Both the position numbers and the translations under genes were made by a program. Under the pieces are notes generated by a model. It saw only the letters and a program-made list of their open reading frames with translations. It searched no databases and was not told the origin of the DNA. Shown here piece by piece: positions 8,211 to 16,953 of a DNA stretch of 63,308 nucleotides; the stretch's first letter is position 1, and the number at the start of each line of letters is the position of its first letter. The DNA comes from Candidatus Blautia stercoravium (GTDB lineage Bacteria; Bacillota; Clostridia; Lachnospirales; Lachnospiraceae). The stretch spans positions 1 to 63,308 of the forward strand of contig DXFK01000112.1 in assembly GCA_019114495.1 (NCBI GenBank), read 5' to 3'.

Positions 8211-11200
8211 ATGAGCAGCGTAAAGCGTGTCTATGTTGAGAAAAAAGCAGATTTTGCCGTACAGGCAAAGGAATTGCAGCACGAAATCGAGAGTTACCTG
8301 GGAATTAAAGACGTCACAGGCGTCCGTGTGCTGATTCGTTATGATGTTGAAAATATTTCCGATTTGGTGTTTGAAAAAGCGTGTACCTGTGTCTTTTCCG
8401 AACCTCCGGTTGATGATTTATTTAAAGAAACTTTTGCATGCAAAGAGGGAGACAAAGTGTTTTCTGTGGAATATCTGCCGGGACAGTTTGACCAGAGAGC
8501 AGATTCTGCGGTACAGTGTGTGCAGTTCTTAAAAGAGGACGAGCAGCCAATTATCCGCTCTGCAACCACTTATGTCATGGAAGGAAACATTTCTGATGAA
8601 GAACTGGAAGCTATTAAAAACCACTGCATTAACCCGGTGGATTCCAGAGAAGCAGAGGCCGAAAAACCGGAAACTCTGGTGACAAACTTTGACGAGCCTG
8701 CAGATGTGAAAATTTTTGAAGGTTTTGCGGATATGACAGAGGCTGATTTGAAGGAATTATACCATTCTCTGAATCTGGCTATGACTTTCAAAGACTTCCT
8801 GCACATTCAGAATTATTATAAAAATGAAGAAAAACGCGACCCGTCCATGACGGAAATCCGTGTACTGGATACTTACTGGTCTGACCATTGCCGTCACACC
8901 ACATTCTCTACCGAGTTGAAGAATGTAATCTTTGGCGAGGGAGATTATAAGGCGCCAATCGAAGAAACTTACAAAAAATATCTGGCAGACCGTCAGGTGA
9001 TTTATAAAGACAGAGATGACAAGTTTGTCTGCCTCATGGATCTGGCTCTTATGGCTATGAAGAAATTAAAAGCCGAAGGGAAGCTCCAGGACCAGGAGGA
9101 GTCTGATGAAATTAATGCCTGCTCTATCGTCGTACCGGTGGATGTAGACGGAAAAGAAGAAGAGTGGCTCATTAACTTCAAGAATGAAACACACAACCAC
9201 CCTACAGAAATCGAACCGTTCGGGGGTGCGGCTACCTGTCTTGGCGGTGCTATCCGTGACCCGCTTTCTGGACGTACTTATGTATATCAGGCTATGCGTG
9301 TAACAGGTGCGGCTGACCCCACAGTTTCCGTCAAGGAAACTATGAAGGGCAAGCTTCCTCAGAAGAAGCTGGTGCGCGGCGCAGCTTGCGGCTATTCTTC
9401 CTACGGAAACCAGATTGGTCTGGCTACCGGTTATGTAAAAGAAATTTATCATCCGGATTACGTGGCAAAACGTATGGAAATCGGTGCAGTTTTAGGCGCT
9501 GCCCCAAGAAGAGCCGTTATACGTGAAACCTCTGACCCGGGCGACATCATTATCTTGTTGGGCGGACGTACCGGACGTGACGGCTGCGGCGGTGCAACCG
9601 GTTCTTCTAAAGTACACACAGAGGAATCTATCGAAACCTGCGGCGCAGAGGTACAGAAGGGAAACGCCCCTACAGAGAGAAAGATTCAGAGATTGTTCAG
9701 AAGAGAAGAAGTCAGCTGTCTGATTAAGAAATGTAATGATTTCGGTGCGGGCGGTGTGTCTGTTGCTATCGGTGAACTGGCAGCAGGACTGAAAATTGAT
9801 TTGGATAAAGTGCCGAAGAAATACGCAGGTCTGGACGGAACAGAAATTGCCATTTCCGAATCACAGGAGCGTATGGCTGTTGTGATTGACCCGAAAGATG
9901 TAGAAACTTTCTTAGGCTATGCAAAAGAAGAAAACCTGGAAGCCATTCCGGTGGCAGAGGTTACCGAAAGCCCAAGACTGGTGATGAATTGGAGAGGCAA
10001 AACCATTGTAGACTTATCCAGAGCATTTCTGGATACCAACGGCGCACATCAGGAAACAGACGTGTATGTGGAAATTCCCGGAAAAGAAGGAAATCTGTTA
10101 GAGCATACAGAAGAAGTTTCAGATGTGAAGACAAAATGGCTGAATACTCTTTCTGACTTAAACGAGTGTTCTCAGAAGGGCTTAGTGGAAATGTTTGACG
10201 GTTCTATCGGCGCAGGCAGCGTGTTTATGCCTTACGGTGGTAAATATCAGCTGACTGAGACACAGGCTATGGTAGCCAAAGTGCCGGTATTAAACGGAAA
10301 GACAGAGACTGTTACCATGATGAGCTACGGATTTGACCCATACCTGTCCAGCTGGAGCCCATACCACGGCGCTGTTTATGCAGTGACAGAGTCTGTGGCA
10401 AGAATCGTGGCAGCAGGCGGAGATTACAGCAAAATCCGTTTCACCTTCCAGGAATACTTCCGCAGAATGACAGAGGACGCACACCGCTGGAGTCAGCCGT
10501 TTGCAGCTCTTCTGGGCGCTTATGCAGCCCAGCTTGGCTTTGGTCTTCCATCTATCGGCGGCAAGGACTCCATGTCCGGTACCTTCAATGAAATTGACGT
10601 ACCGCCTACACTGGTTTCCTTTGCAGTAGATGTGGCAAAACAGAAAGATGTGATTACACCGGAACTGAAAAAAGCAGGCAGCAAGCTGGTATGGCTGCGT
10701 ATGCCAAAGGCAGAATACGATTTACCGGATTTTGATGCCTTAAAAGAGCAGTACGCAAAACTTCACCAGGACATTCAGGCCGGCCGTGTGCTTTCTGCTT
10801 ATGCGTTAGACCGTCAGGGTATTGCCGCGGCTGTTTCCAAAATGGCATTTGGTAACCAGATGGGTGTGAAAATCCAGCAGAATGTGGGCGAAAAAGACTT
10901 GTTCGGCGCAGGCTTCGGCGATATTATCTGTGAAGTGGCAGAAGACAAAGTGGGCGAACTTGCTATGACCTGCACTCTTATCGGTGAAGTGACAGACAGC
11001 GCATGCATTGAGTACAAGGATATGAGTATTTCCATGGCAGAGGCTCTGGAAACATGGAAAGCGCCGCTGGAAAAAGTGTTTAAGACACGCTCCGGCTCTG
11101 AAACCGACAATGCAGCCGTAAGCATGGACAAGGGTGTTTACGATACAAAGGATATCCACATCTGTGCTCATAAGATTTCACAGCCTACGGTATTTATTCC

Positions 11201-11978
11201 GGTATTCCCGGGTACAAACTGCGAATACGACAGTACAAAAGCCTTTGAACGTGCAGGTGCAAAGGTCATTACCAAGGTATTTAAGAATCTGGACGCAGAA
11301 GATATCCGAGATTCTGTGGAAACCTTTGAAAAAGCCATTGACCAGGCACAGATGATTATGTTCCCCGGCGGATTTTCCGCAGGCGACGAACCGGACGGTT
11401 CTGCTAAATTCTTTGCAACAGCATTTCAGAATGCAAAAATCAAAGAAGCAGTTATGCGTCTGTTAAATGAGAGAGACGGTCTGGCTCTTGGTATCTGTAA
11501 TGGTTTCCAGGCACTGATTAAGCTGGGACTGGTACCGTACGGAGAAATCGTGGGACAGACAGATCAGTCACCAACCTTGACCTTTAACACCATTGGACGT
11601 CATATTTCCAAGATGGTGTACACTAAGGTAGTGACAAATAAATCCCCATGGCTGCAGAAAGCAGAGCTTGGCAAGGTTTATACCAACCCGGCTTCTCATG
11701 GAGAGGGACGTTTCGTTGCCAATGACGAATGGCTGAAGAAACTCTTTGAAAACGGCCAGGTTGCCACACAGTACTGTGACGTAAACGGCAATATTACCAT
11801 GGACGAAGAGTGGAATGTAAACGGTTCCTACTGTGCAATCGAAGGTATTACAAGTCCGGATGGCCGTGTACTTGGTAAGATGGCACATTCCGAAAGACGT
11901 GGTGACGGTGTTGCCATGAACATCTACGGAGAACAGGATATCAAGATTTTTGAATCCGGTGTGGAATACTTTAAATAA
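8211..11978 (+). CDS. purL: Phosphoribosylformylglycinamidine synthase, single-chain type (1255 aa)
   Basis: Catalyses the ATP- and glutamine-dependent conversion of FGAR to FGAM, the fourth step of purine synthesis, in the cytoplasm. The length and order match the large one-polypeptide form: an N-terminal linker region, two AIRS-type synthase halves ('FKNETHNHPTEIEPFGGAA', 'GGRTGRDGCGGATGSS', 'SIGGKDSMSGTF'), and a C-terminal class I glutaminase with 'FPGTNCEYDSTKAF', 'LGICNGFQALIKLG' (nucleophile C1096) and 'NPASHGEGRF'. ATG 8211 has AAGGAG 6 bases upstream. It stands alone, outside any pur operon in this window, and ends in a very strong terminator. It is divergent from lysR, but regulation by that protein is not implied beyond the shared intergenic region. 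Confidence 0.97.
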   Translation: MSSVKRVYVEKKADFAVQAKELQHEIESYLGIKDVTGVRVLIRYDVENISDLVFEKACTCVFSEPPVDDLFKETFACKEGDKVFSVEYLPGQFDQRADSAVQCVQFLKEDEQPIIRSATTYVMEGNISDEELEAIKNHCINPVDSREAEAEKPETLVTNFDEPADVKIFEGFADMTEADLKELYHSLNLAMTFKDFLHIQNYYKNEEKRDPSMTEIRVLDTYWSDHCRHTTFSTELKNVIFGEGDYKAPIEETYKKYLADRQVIYKDRDDKFVCLMDLALMAMKKLKAEGKLQDQEESDEINACSIVVPVDVDGKEEEWLINFKNETHNHPTEIEPFGGAATCLGGAIRDPLSGRTYVYQAMRVTGAADPTVSVKETMKGKLPQKKLVRGAACGYSSYGNQIGLATGYVKEIYHPDYVAKRMEIGAVLGAAPRRAVIRETSDPGDIIILLGGRTGRDGCGGATGSSKVHTEESIETCGAEVQKGNAPTERKIQRLFRREEVSCLIKKCNDFGAGGVSVAIGELAAGLKIDLDKVPKKYAGLDGTEIAISESQERMAVVIDPKDVETFLGYAKEENLEAIPVAEVTESPRLVMNWRGKTIVDLSRAFLDTNGAHQETDVYVEIPGKEGNLLEHTEEVSDVKTKWLNTLSDLNECSQKGLVEMFDGSIGAGSVFMPYGGKYQLTETQAMVAKVPVLNGKTETVTMMSYGFDPYLSSWSPYHGAVYAVTESVARIVAAGGDYSKIRFTFQEYFRRMTEDAHRWSQPFAALLGAYAAQLGFGLPSIGGKDSMSGTFNEIDVPPTLVSFAVDVAKQKDVITPELKKAGSKLVWLRMPKAEYDLPDFDALKEQYAKLHQDIQAGRVLSAYALDRQGIAAAVSKMAFGNQMGVKIQQNVGEKDLFGAGFGDIICEVAEDKVGELAMTCTLIGEVTDSACIEYKDMSISMAEALETWKAPLEKVFKTRSGSETDNAAVSMDKGVYDTKDIHICAHKISQPTVFIPVFPGTNCEYDSTKAFERAGAKVITKVFKNLDAEDIRDSVETFEKAIDQAQMIMFPGGFSAGDEPDGSAKFFATAFQNAKIKEAVMRLLNERDGLALGICNGFQALIKLGLVPYGEIVGQTDQSPTLTFNTIGRHISKMVYTKVVTNKSPWLQKAELGKVYTNPASHGEGRFVANDEWLKKLFENGQVATQYCDVNGNITMDEEWNVNGSYCAIEGITSPDGRVLGKMAHSERRGDGVAMNIYGEQDIKIFESGVEYFK

Positions 11979-11996
11979 AATTCAGAATGTAAAAAT

Positions 11997-12071
11997 AAAA
12001 AAGCTGCTGTGTCAGACCCAGGCAGGAGAGTTTCAACACTTTCTGCCTATGGTCTGACACAGCAGCTTTTT
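11997..12071 (+). terminator. Strong long-stem terminator after purL
   Basis: AAAAAGCTGCTGTGTCAGACC (11998-12018, approximately) is exactly complementary to 12051-12071, giving a 21-base-pair arm capped by an imperfect CAGGCAG/CTGCCTATG inner stem; the arm itself ends in a T run. Symmetric A and T runs make it potentially bidirectional. Confidence 0.85.
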
Positions 12072-12348
12072 CATGCGGTTGGGAATTGTTCTGTAAAATG
12101 TTTGCGTCTGAAAGAGGGCATTGCTGTTTTGGGGTACATTTTATGATTTGATAAAGTATGTCAAAGAGGAAATTAAAAAAAACTTAAGAAAAATTTCAGA
12201 GTTTTATTAAAAATAAAGTCGTTTTTTGCTGTTATAATGGGGTTCGTAAAATGGAAGAGAGAAAGAGGAAAGAAAAATACAACGGTTTGCCCGGGGGGAT
12301 AAGGCAAGGAAAACTAAGGTACAAAAAAGAGACAGAAAGGGAAACATC
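12072..12348. other. Intergenic region upstream of the YfhO-type gene
   Basis: About 280 A+T-rich bases between the purL terminator and the next start. It holds one recognisable extended -10 promoter (12230-12238) and, downstream of it, a purine-rich leader. A 33-codon frame from ATG 12251 runs to a TGA overlapping the ATG at 12349; it has no convincing ribosome site. I see no riboswitch that I can name. Confidence 0.5.
12230..12238 (+). promoter_or_regulatory. Extended -10 promoter for the YfhO-type gene
   Basis: TGT-TATAAT (12230-12238) is a TGn-extended perfect -10 hexamer; no good -35 is visible 16-18 bases upstream. The leader would be about 105 bases. Confidence 0.55.
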
Positions 12349-14949
12349 ATGAAAAAAAGAATATTTGACCTTACGGGGATTGTACTGATACTGGGAACCT
12401 GGGTATTGTGCTGGCTGTTCGTTATGCAGTATGGCATTTTCGGCTCAAAGGTGGACTGGATTAGCCAGCACAGCGTCATTCCTGATTACTTCCGGCAGAG
12501 GTTTTATGCAACCGGAGATTTGTTTCCGGATATTGCATGGAACCTGGGAGGTGGGCAGAATATTTACAATTTTTCCTATTACGGACTGTTCAGCCCGGTG
12601 ATTCTGCTTTCCTATCTTCTGCCATTTGTGGAAATGGACCATTATATTATTTTCACCAGTATACTTTCCTTTTCAGCCTCCTCATTTCTTTTCTATCAAT
12701 GGCTGAAAAGAAATCTTTCCGACAGAGTTCTGTCAAGAGCTGCAGCCGTTTTATTTACTTTGGCGACACCGCTTTTATATCACTCTTATAATCAGCTGAT
12801 GTTTGTAAATTATATGCCTTTTTTATGTCTGGCATTGCTGGGGGTGGACTCCTATTGCCAAAAGCAGAAAAAAGGATTGCTGATTGCAGGGGTGTGCGGC
12901 ATGATTCTGACGAGTTTTTACTTCAGTATCGGAGGCATGGCTGCCATTATGCTTTATGTGCTGACAAAATTTGAATGCAGGGAGAACTGGAGAAAAACGG
13001 GAGTGCAGATGTTCCAAAGAGGAACGAAGACGGCCGGTGTTTTGCTTCTCTGCGTCTGTATCTGCGGAATCCTGCTGATCCCTACCGCTCTGGTTCTGTC
13101 ATCCAGAGGTCAGTCGGGAGGAGGCGGGCTTTCAAGTTTATCCTGGACGCCCATGTCTCCTTTGCGGCTGCTTTACAGTCCTTATGGAGTGGGGCTGTCT
13201 GCCCTTGGCATTGTGGCGCTTTTGGGTAATATTTTTCCGGGAAGCAGGAGACAGGACCGGCTGCTGTCTCTGGGCCTGGTGATTTTGTTTACAGTGCCGG
13301 TCTTTGGCTGGATTTTAAACGGCGGGCTGTATGTAAAGGACAAGGTCTTTATTCCTTTTCTGCCTCTGGTGGTTCTGGAAATTGCCAGATATATGCAGGA
13401 ATTGAAGCGCATTGCATGGATTAAGAATAAGCAGCTTATAGCCTTTCATATTCTGCCTTATCTGGCCGCAGCAGCCTTTATCGGCATGCAGCGTGAGGCT
13501 GCGGGATTCCGGCAATACTGGCTGCCGGCTCTGGCAGACTGCGCGCTTATGCTGCTGCTGTATCTGGCTTATCTGAGATTTAACCGTTATCCGCTTCCTG
13601 TGTTTGGAGCCTGTCTGATTCTGTTTTTTTTCGGCTGGATGGTGAACAAAAACAGTGCCAATATGATTCCGGCGGAAACTTATGAAAAGACAGTGCAAAC
13701 AGATGTCACCAAAGCTATGAAGGAAATTTTGGAGGAAGACAAGAGCTGGTATCGCATGGAAGAACAGGCAGGAGGGTCCGAAGAACTGGCGGACATTGAC
13801 CGTATCCGGGATATCAGGCAGAATGTAACCTCCATGTATTCCTCTGCCTATAATGAGGATTATATGGAATTTAGAAACAAAACCTTTGGGCTGAATCAGC
13901 ATTTCCGAAACTCTATGATGCAGGCGGTTTCCGACAATCCTCTGTTTCTGCAGCTTATGGGAGTAAAATATGTCACTGGTCAAAAAGCACCGGCGGGCTA
14001 TCAGCTTCTTAAAGAGGGAAAAGACGGCAATCTGTATGTCAACCAGTTGGTATCTCCTCTGGCCTATGTGACTTCGGAAACCATGGGAGAAGAAGCATAC
14101 CGTACTTTGAGTTTTCCGGAAAATCAGACGGCGCTTCTGCAGAAAGCCGTGGTGAAGGAGGCAGACAGTACGGCGGAACAGGGAGAAACCTTAGAGTCTA
14201 TGTCGGCCTGTGAGTTTTCCATACCGGAACAAAAAACAAAGAAAGGGAAGATTGAGAAGACAGACTATGGTTGGGAAGTGGAAGCCAGGGAAGAACTGAA
14301 GTTGACCATACCCCTTGGCAGCCTGGGAGAAAACCAGGATTTGCTGGCTCTTTCCTGCAGGATTACAAACAAAAATCCCAATCAGGATGTATACATACGT
14401 CTTCAGGGACAGACAAACCGTCTGACCGCAGAAAATCATGAATATGCAAATCATAACAGAGATTTTTCCTTTACGGTGCAGCCGGATATGGAGAAGAGGC
14501 AGGTTACGCTGATTCTGGGAAAGGGACATTATGAAATCAGCAATCTAAAGGCCTATGAGGGCAATCTGGAAAGCCTGCAGACAAATTCCAAAAAGCTGTA
14601 TCAGAACCCGGTAGAACAGGTTTCCATAGAAGATAACCAACTGACTGGGAAGGTGGATGCGGTCAAGGCAGGATATCTGATTACCAGTCTTCCCTTTGAC
14701 GAACATTTCAAGGTATATGTGGATGGGAAAGAAGTACAGAGCGAAAAGGTAAATACTGCTTTTCTGGGAGCAAAAGTTCCAGAGGGAAACCATACCATTG
14801 CCATTGAATACAGAGCGCCGGGAAAAACCGCAGGACTGCTTCTTAGCGGCGGCGGAGGTTTTCTGCTTCTTCTGGACAAAATAAAATCCAAGAGAAGAAT
14901 CAGGAAGAAGAAAAACGGTATGAGAAGAAACGTACAAAAAGCAGCATAA
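12349..14949 (+). CDS. YfhO-family membrane protein (866 aa)
   Basis: A large integral membrane protein: the first half has about a dozen transmembrane helices starting with 'FDLTGIVLILGTWVLCWLFV', carries 'WNLGGGQNIYNFSYYGLFSP' (an extracytoplasmic D/N-G-G loop typical of YfhO and other GT-C-fold enzymes), and the second half (about 440-840) is an extracellular beta-rich domain followed by a final helix and a basic cytoplasmic tail. YfhO-type proteins are implicated in glycosylating lipoteichoic acid or related wall polymers using undecaprenyl-linked sugars, so a similar outer-face role is likely here, as family-based inference. Start ATG 12349 has a GAAAGGG site. It has a paralog at the left end of the window. 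Confidence 0.88.
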   Translation: MKKRIFDLTGIVLILGTWVLCWLFVMQYGIFGSKVDWISQHSVIPDYFRQRFYATGDLFPDIAWNLGGGQNIYNFSYYGLFSPVILLSYLLPFVEMDHYIIFTSILSFSASSFLFYQWLKRNLSDRVLSRAAAVLFTLATPLLYHSYNQLMFVNYMPFLCLALLGVDSYCQKQKKGLLIAGVCGMILTSFYFSIGGMAAIMLYVLTKFECRENWRKTGVQMFQRGTKTAGVLLLCVCICGILLIPTALVLSSRGQSGGGGLSSLSWTPMSPLRLLYSPYGVGLSALGIVALLGNIFPGSRRQDRLLSLGLVILFTVPVFGWILNGGLYVKDKVFIPFLPLVVLEIARYMQELKRIAWIKNKQLIAFHILPYLAAAAFIGMQREAAGFRQYWLPALADCALMLLLYLAYLRFNRYPLPVFGACLILFFFGWMVNKNSANMIPAETYEKTVQTDVTKAMKEILEEDKSWYRMEEQAGGSEELADIDRIRDIRQNVTSMYSSAYNEDYMEFRNKTFGLNQHFRNSMMQAVSDNPLFLQLMGVKYVTGQKAPAGYQLLKEGKDGNLYVNQLVSPLAYVTSETMGEEAYRTLSFPENQTALLQKAVVKEADSTAEQGETLESMSACEFSIPEQKTKKGKIEKTDYGWEVEAREELKLTIPLGSLGENQDLLALSCRITNKNPNQDVYIRLQGQTNRLTAENHEYANHNRDFSFTVQPDMEKRQVTLILGKGHYEISNLKAYEGNLESLQTNSKKLYQNPVEQVSIEDNQLTGKVDAVKAGYLITSLPFDEHFKVYVDGKEVQSEKVNTAFLGAKVPEGNHTIAIEYRAPGKTAGLLLSGGGGFLLLLDKIKSKRRIRKKKNGMRRNVQKAA

Positions 14950-14991
14950 GAGAGGGAAACAGCAGTCGTGCAAAAAAGAATGTCAGAGAAG

Positions 14992-15020
14992 TTTCAAAAG
15001 TGAAGAAACTGTGCTATACT
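14992..15020 (+). promoter_or_regulatory. Promoter for the dihydrouridine synthase gene
   Basis: TTTCAA (14992-14997), 17 bases, TATACT (15015-15020) with an extended TGC just before the -10. A GTTTC/GAAAC inverted repeat lies inside the spacer. Confidence 0.55.
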
Positions 15021-15057
15021 TTTGGCGTGAAAGAGAAAACAGAGTTGGAGGGATACT

Positions 15058-16041
15058 ATGCAGATAGTGAATCACCCAAAGCAGTACATGAAGTATTATT
15101 TTGCTCCTATGGAGGGGATTACCGGATACCTGTACCGAAGAGTACACCACAATTTTTTTCCTGGGATGGATAAGTATTTTACACCGTTTCTCTCCCCAGG
15201 TCCGAAGAAAGTGCTGACAGACCGGGAAATCCGGGATATTCTTCCGGAGAATAATACCCAGATGTATATTGTGCCCCAGATTCTCACCAACCGGGCGGAG
15301 GATTTTATTCGTGTGGAAAAGGAACTGGAACGCTATGGATACCGGGAAGTCAATTTCAATCTGGGCTGCCCTTCCGGTACTGTGACAGCGAAGAAAAAAG
15401 GGGCCGGTTTTCTGGAATATACGGAAGACTTAAAACGATTTCTGGACGAGGTTTTTCAGAAACCCTGTCTGGAAATTTCTATAAAAACCAGAATCGGAAA
15501 AGAGGACCCGGAAGAGTTTGCTCAGCTTCTGCATATTTATAACCAGTATCCTTTAAAGGAACTGATTATCCATCCAAGAGTGCAGACGGATTATTACCGG
15601 AATACGCCCAATAAAGAAGTTTTCGCAGAAGCGGTGAAAAACAGCAAAAATCCGGTCTGTTATAACGGAGATCTGTTTGACTTGGAAAAATGTCAGGCGT
15701 TTGAAACGGAGTTTCCGCAGGTGGATATCTGTATGCTGGGCAGAGGCCTTCTGGTGAACCCGGCATTGGTGCGGGAACTGAAGGGTGGAAAAATGCTGGA
15801 AAAACAGGAACTGCGGGAGTTTCACGACGCATTGTGCCGGGAATATGAAGCGGTTATGAGCGGGGACAGAAATGTACTGTTTAAAATGAAGGAACTGTGG
15901 TTTTATATGGGACATCTTTTTGAAGAGAATAAGAAGCAGATGAAGAAAATCAAGAAAGCCCAGAAACTTTCCGATTATATGGAGGCCGTGGACAGCCTTT
16001 TTGAAGAGGGCAAATTTTACGCCCAGGGAACGTTTCAGTAA
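15058..16041 (+). CDS. tRNA-dihydrouridine synthase family protein (327 aa)
   Basis: FMN-dependent reduction of uridine to dihydrouridine in tRNA D-loops. Seen: the N-terminal 'YFAPMEGITGYLYRR' (APM-G-T motif), 'REVNFNLGCPSGTVTAKK' containing the catalytic Cys of the family, 'ISIKTRIG', 'LIIHPRVQTDYY' (active-site Lys and His) and a C-terminal helical domain. It does not match the usual DusB length or start exactly and belongs to a subgroup common in clostridia. GGAGGG six bases before ATG 15058 decides the start over the internal ATG 30 bases later. The sugar isomerase-like gene follows after 37 bases and likely shares the transcript. Confidence 0.9.
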   Translation: MQIVNHPKQYMKYYFAPMEGITGYLYRRVHHNFFPGMDKYFTPFLSPGPKKVLTDREIRDILPENNTQMYIVPQILTNRAEDFIRVEKELERYGYREVNFNLGCPSGTVTAKKKGAGFLEYTEDLKRFLDEVFQKPCLEISIKTRIGKEDPEEFAQLLHIYNQYPLKELIIHPRVQTDYYRNTPNKEVFAEAVKNSKNPVCYNGDLFDLEKCQAFETEFPQVDICMLGRGLLVNPALVRELKGGKMLEKQELREFHDALCREYEAVMSGDRNVLFKMKELWFYMGHLFEENKKQMKKIKKAQKLSDYMEAVDSLFEEGKFYAQGTFQ

Positions 16042-16078
16042 AACCGGAGAGTGATACGAGAAAACAGGAGGCAGAGCC

Positions 16079-16846
16079 ATGATTTATATCAGCCATCTTT
16101 TACCAGATGAAGAAATGCAGGAAGTAATCGCCCAAACCGGGGCAGGAGTGGAAAGCATTGAATTTTCCATTTCCGAAAATCTGGATTCCCTGTCCTCAAA
16201 CATTGCTTTTTATAAAAAGCGGCTGGCCTTTGTGGGTGCAGACAGACTGACTTTGCACGGTCCTTTTCTGGACTTAAACCCTATGACTTATGACAGTGAA
16301 ATTGCCAGAGTTACAAAACTGCGTTTTGCCCAGGCATATGAGGCAGCAAGAGAACTGGGAGCAGAGAAAATCGTGTACCATTCCGGTCTGTATCCGGACG
16401 CTTACCTGCTTATGGGCTGGGCAGAGCGAATGGCAGATTTTTTCGGGGAGTTTCTGGAAGACAGAAGAGACATGGAAGTGGTTGTGGAAAATGTCTTTGA
16501 CAGAACCTGGGAACCTTTAAAGGATATGGTGCAGAGAGTGGGAAAGGAGAACTTCCACTTATGTCTGGATGTAGGACATGCCAACCGCTATTCCGAAATT
16601 CCGGTACGGGAGTGGTGCGATAATCTAAAAGAGGATATAACACATGTGCATGTGCATGATAATTGCGGAGACAGGGATGCTCATCTGGCTGTGGGAGAGG
16701 GCGGGATTCCCTGGGACAGTATCTTTGCCGTTCTTAGTGGAAGAAAAGATATGACCTACACCATTGAGTGCAGCACGAAGGAGGCAGTTTTAAAGTCCTA
16801 TGCGCGGATTGAAAAAGGCATTTCCAAAAATCTGAAAAATCTATAA
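16079..16846 (+). CDS. Sugar phosphate isomerase/epimerase-like TIM-barrel protein (255 aa)
   Basis: The protein belongs to the xylose isomerase-like / AP endonuclease family 2 barrel. Candidate metal ligands are seen in the usual order: 'LTLHGPF' (His), 'IVYHSGLY' (His), 'VVVENVF' (Glu), 'LCLDVGHAN' (Asp, His), 'HVHVHDN' (His) and 'YTIECS' (Glu). Members act on sugars, sugar phosphates or inositols, or as DNA repair nucleases; the short length and motif set favour a sugar isomerase or epimerase, but the substrate is unknown. AGGAGG precedes ATG 16079. It is last in its transcript, closed by a hairpin terminator. Confidence 0.85.
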   Translation: MIYISHLLPDEEMQEVIAQTGAGVESIEFSISENLDSLSSNIAFYKKRLAFVGADRLTLHGPFLDLNPMTYDSEIARVTKLRFAQAYEAARELGAEKIVYHSGLYPDAYLLMGWAERMADFFGEFLEDRRDMEVVVENVFDRTWEPLKDMVQRVGKENFHLCLDVGHANRYSEIPVREWCDNLKEDITHVHVHDNCGDRDAHLAVGEGGIPWDSIFAVLSGRKDMTYTIECSTKEAVLKSYARIEKGISKNLKNL

Positions 16847-16859
16847 ATATGAAGTCAGA

Positions 16860-16894
16860 AACAGGCGAAGGGCTTGCCCCTTTGCCTGTTTTTA
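16860..16894 (+). terminator. Intrinsic terminator
   Basis: AACAGGCGAAGGG and CCCCTTTGCCTGTT form a hairpin with a CTTG-like loop, followed by TTTTT. Confidence 0.8.
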
Positions 16895-16953
16895 TGTTAT
16901 CCTAAATAGTAAGACAAAAAATTACCCGACAGAATCGAAAGGGGAATGCAAAC

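Noticed and set aside
12290-12330. Leader of the YfhO-type gene as a riboswitch
   Set aside because: A TTGCC/GGCAA pairing is present, but it does not match the layout of any riboswitch class I know.
12251-12352. A 33-codon frame whose stop overlaps the YfhO-type start (ATGA)
   Set aside because: It begins only about six bases after the likely transcription start, has no ribosome site, and its product is purine-run coded K/R/E. A coupling leader is possible but unsupported.
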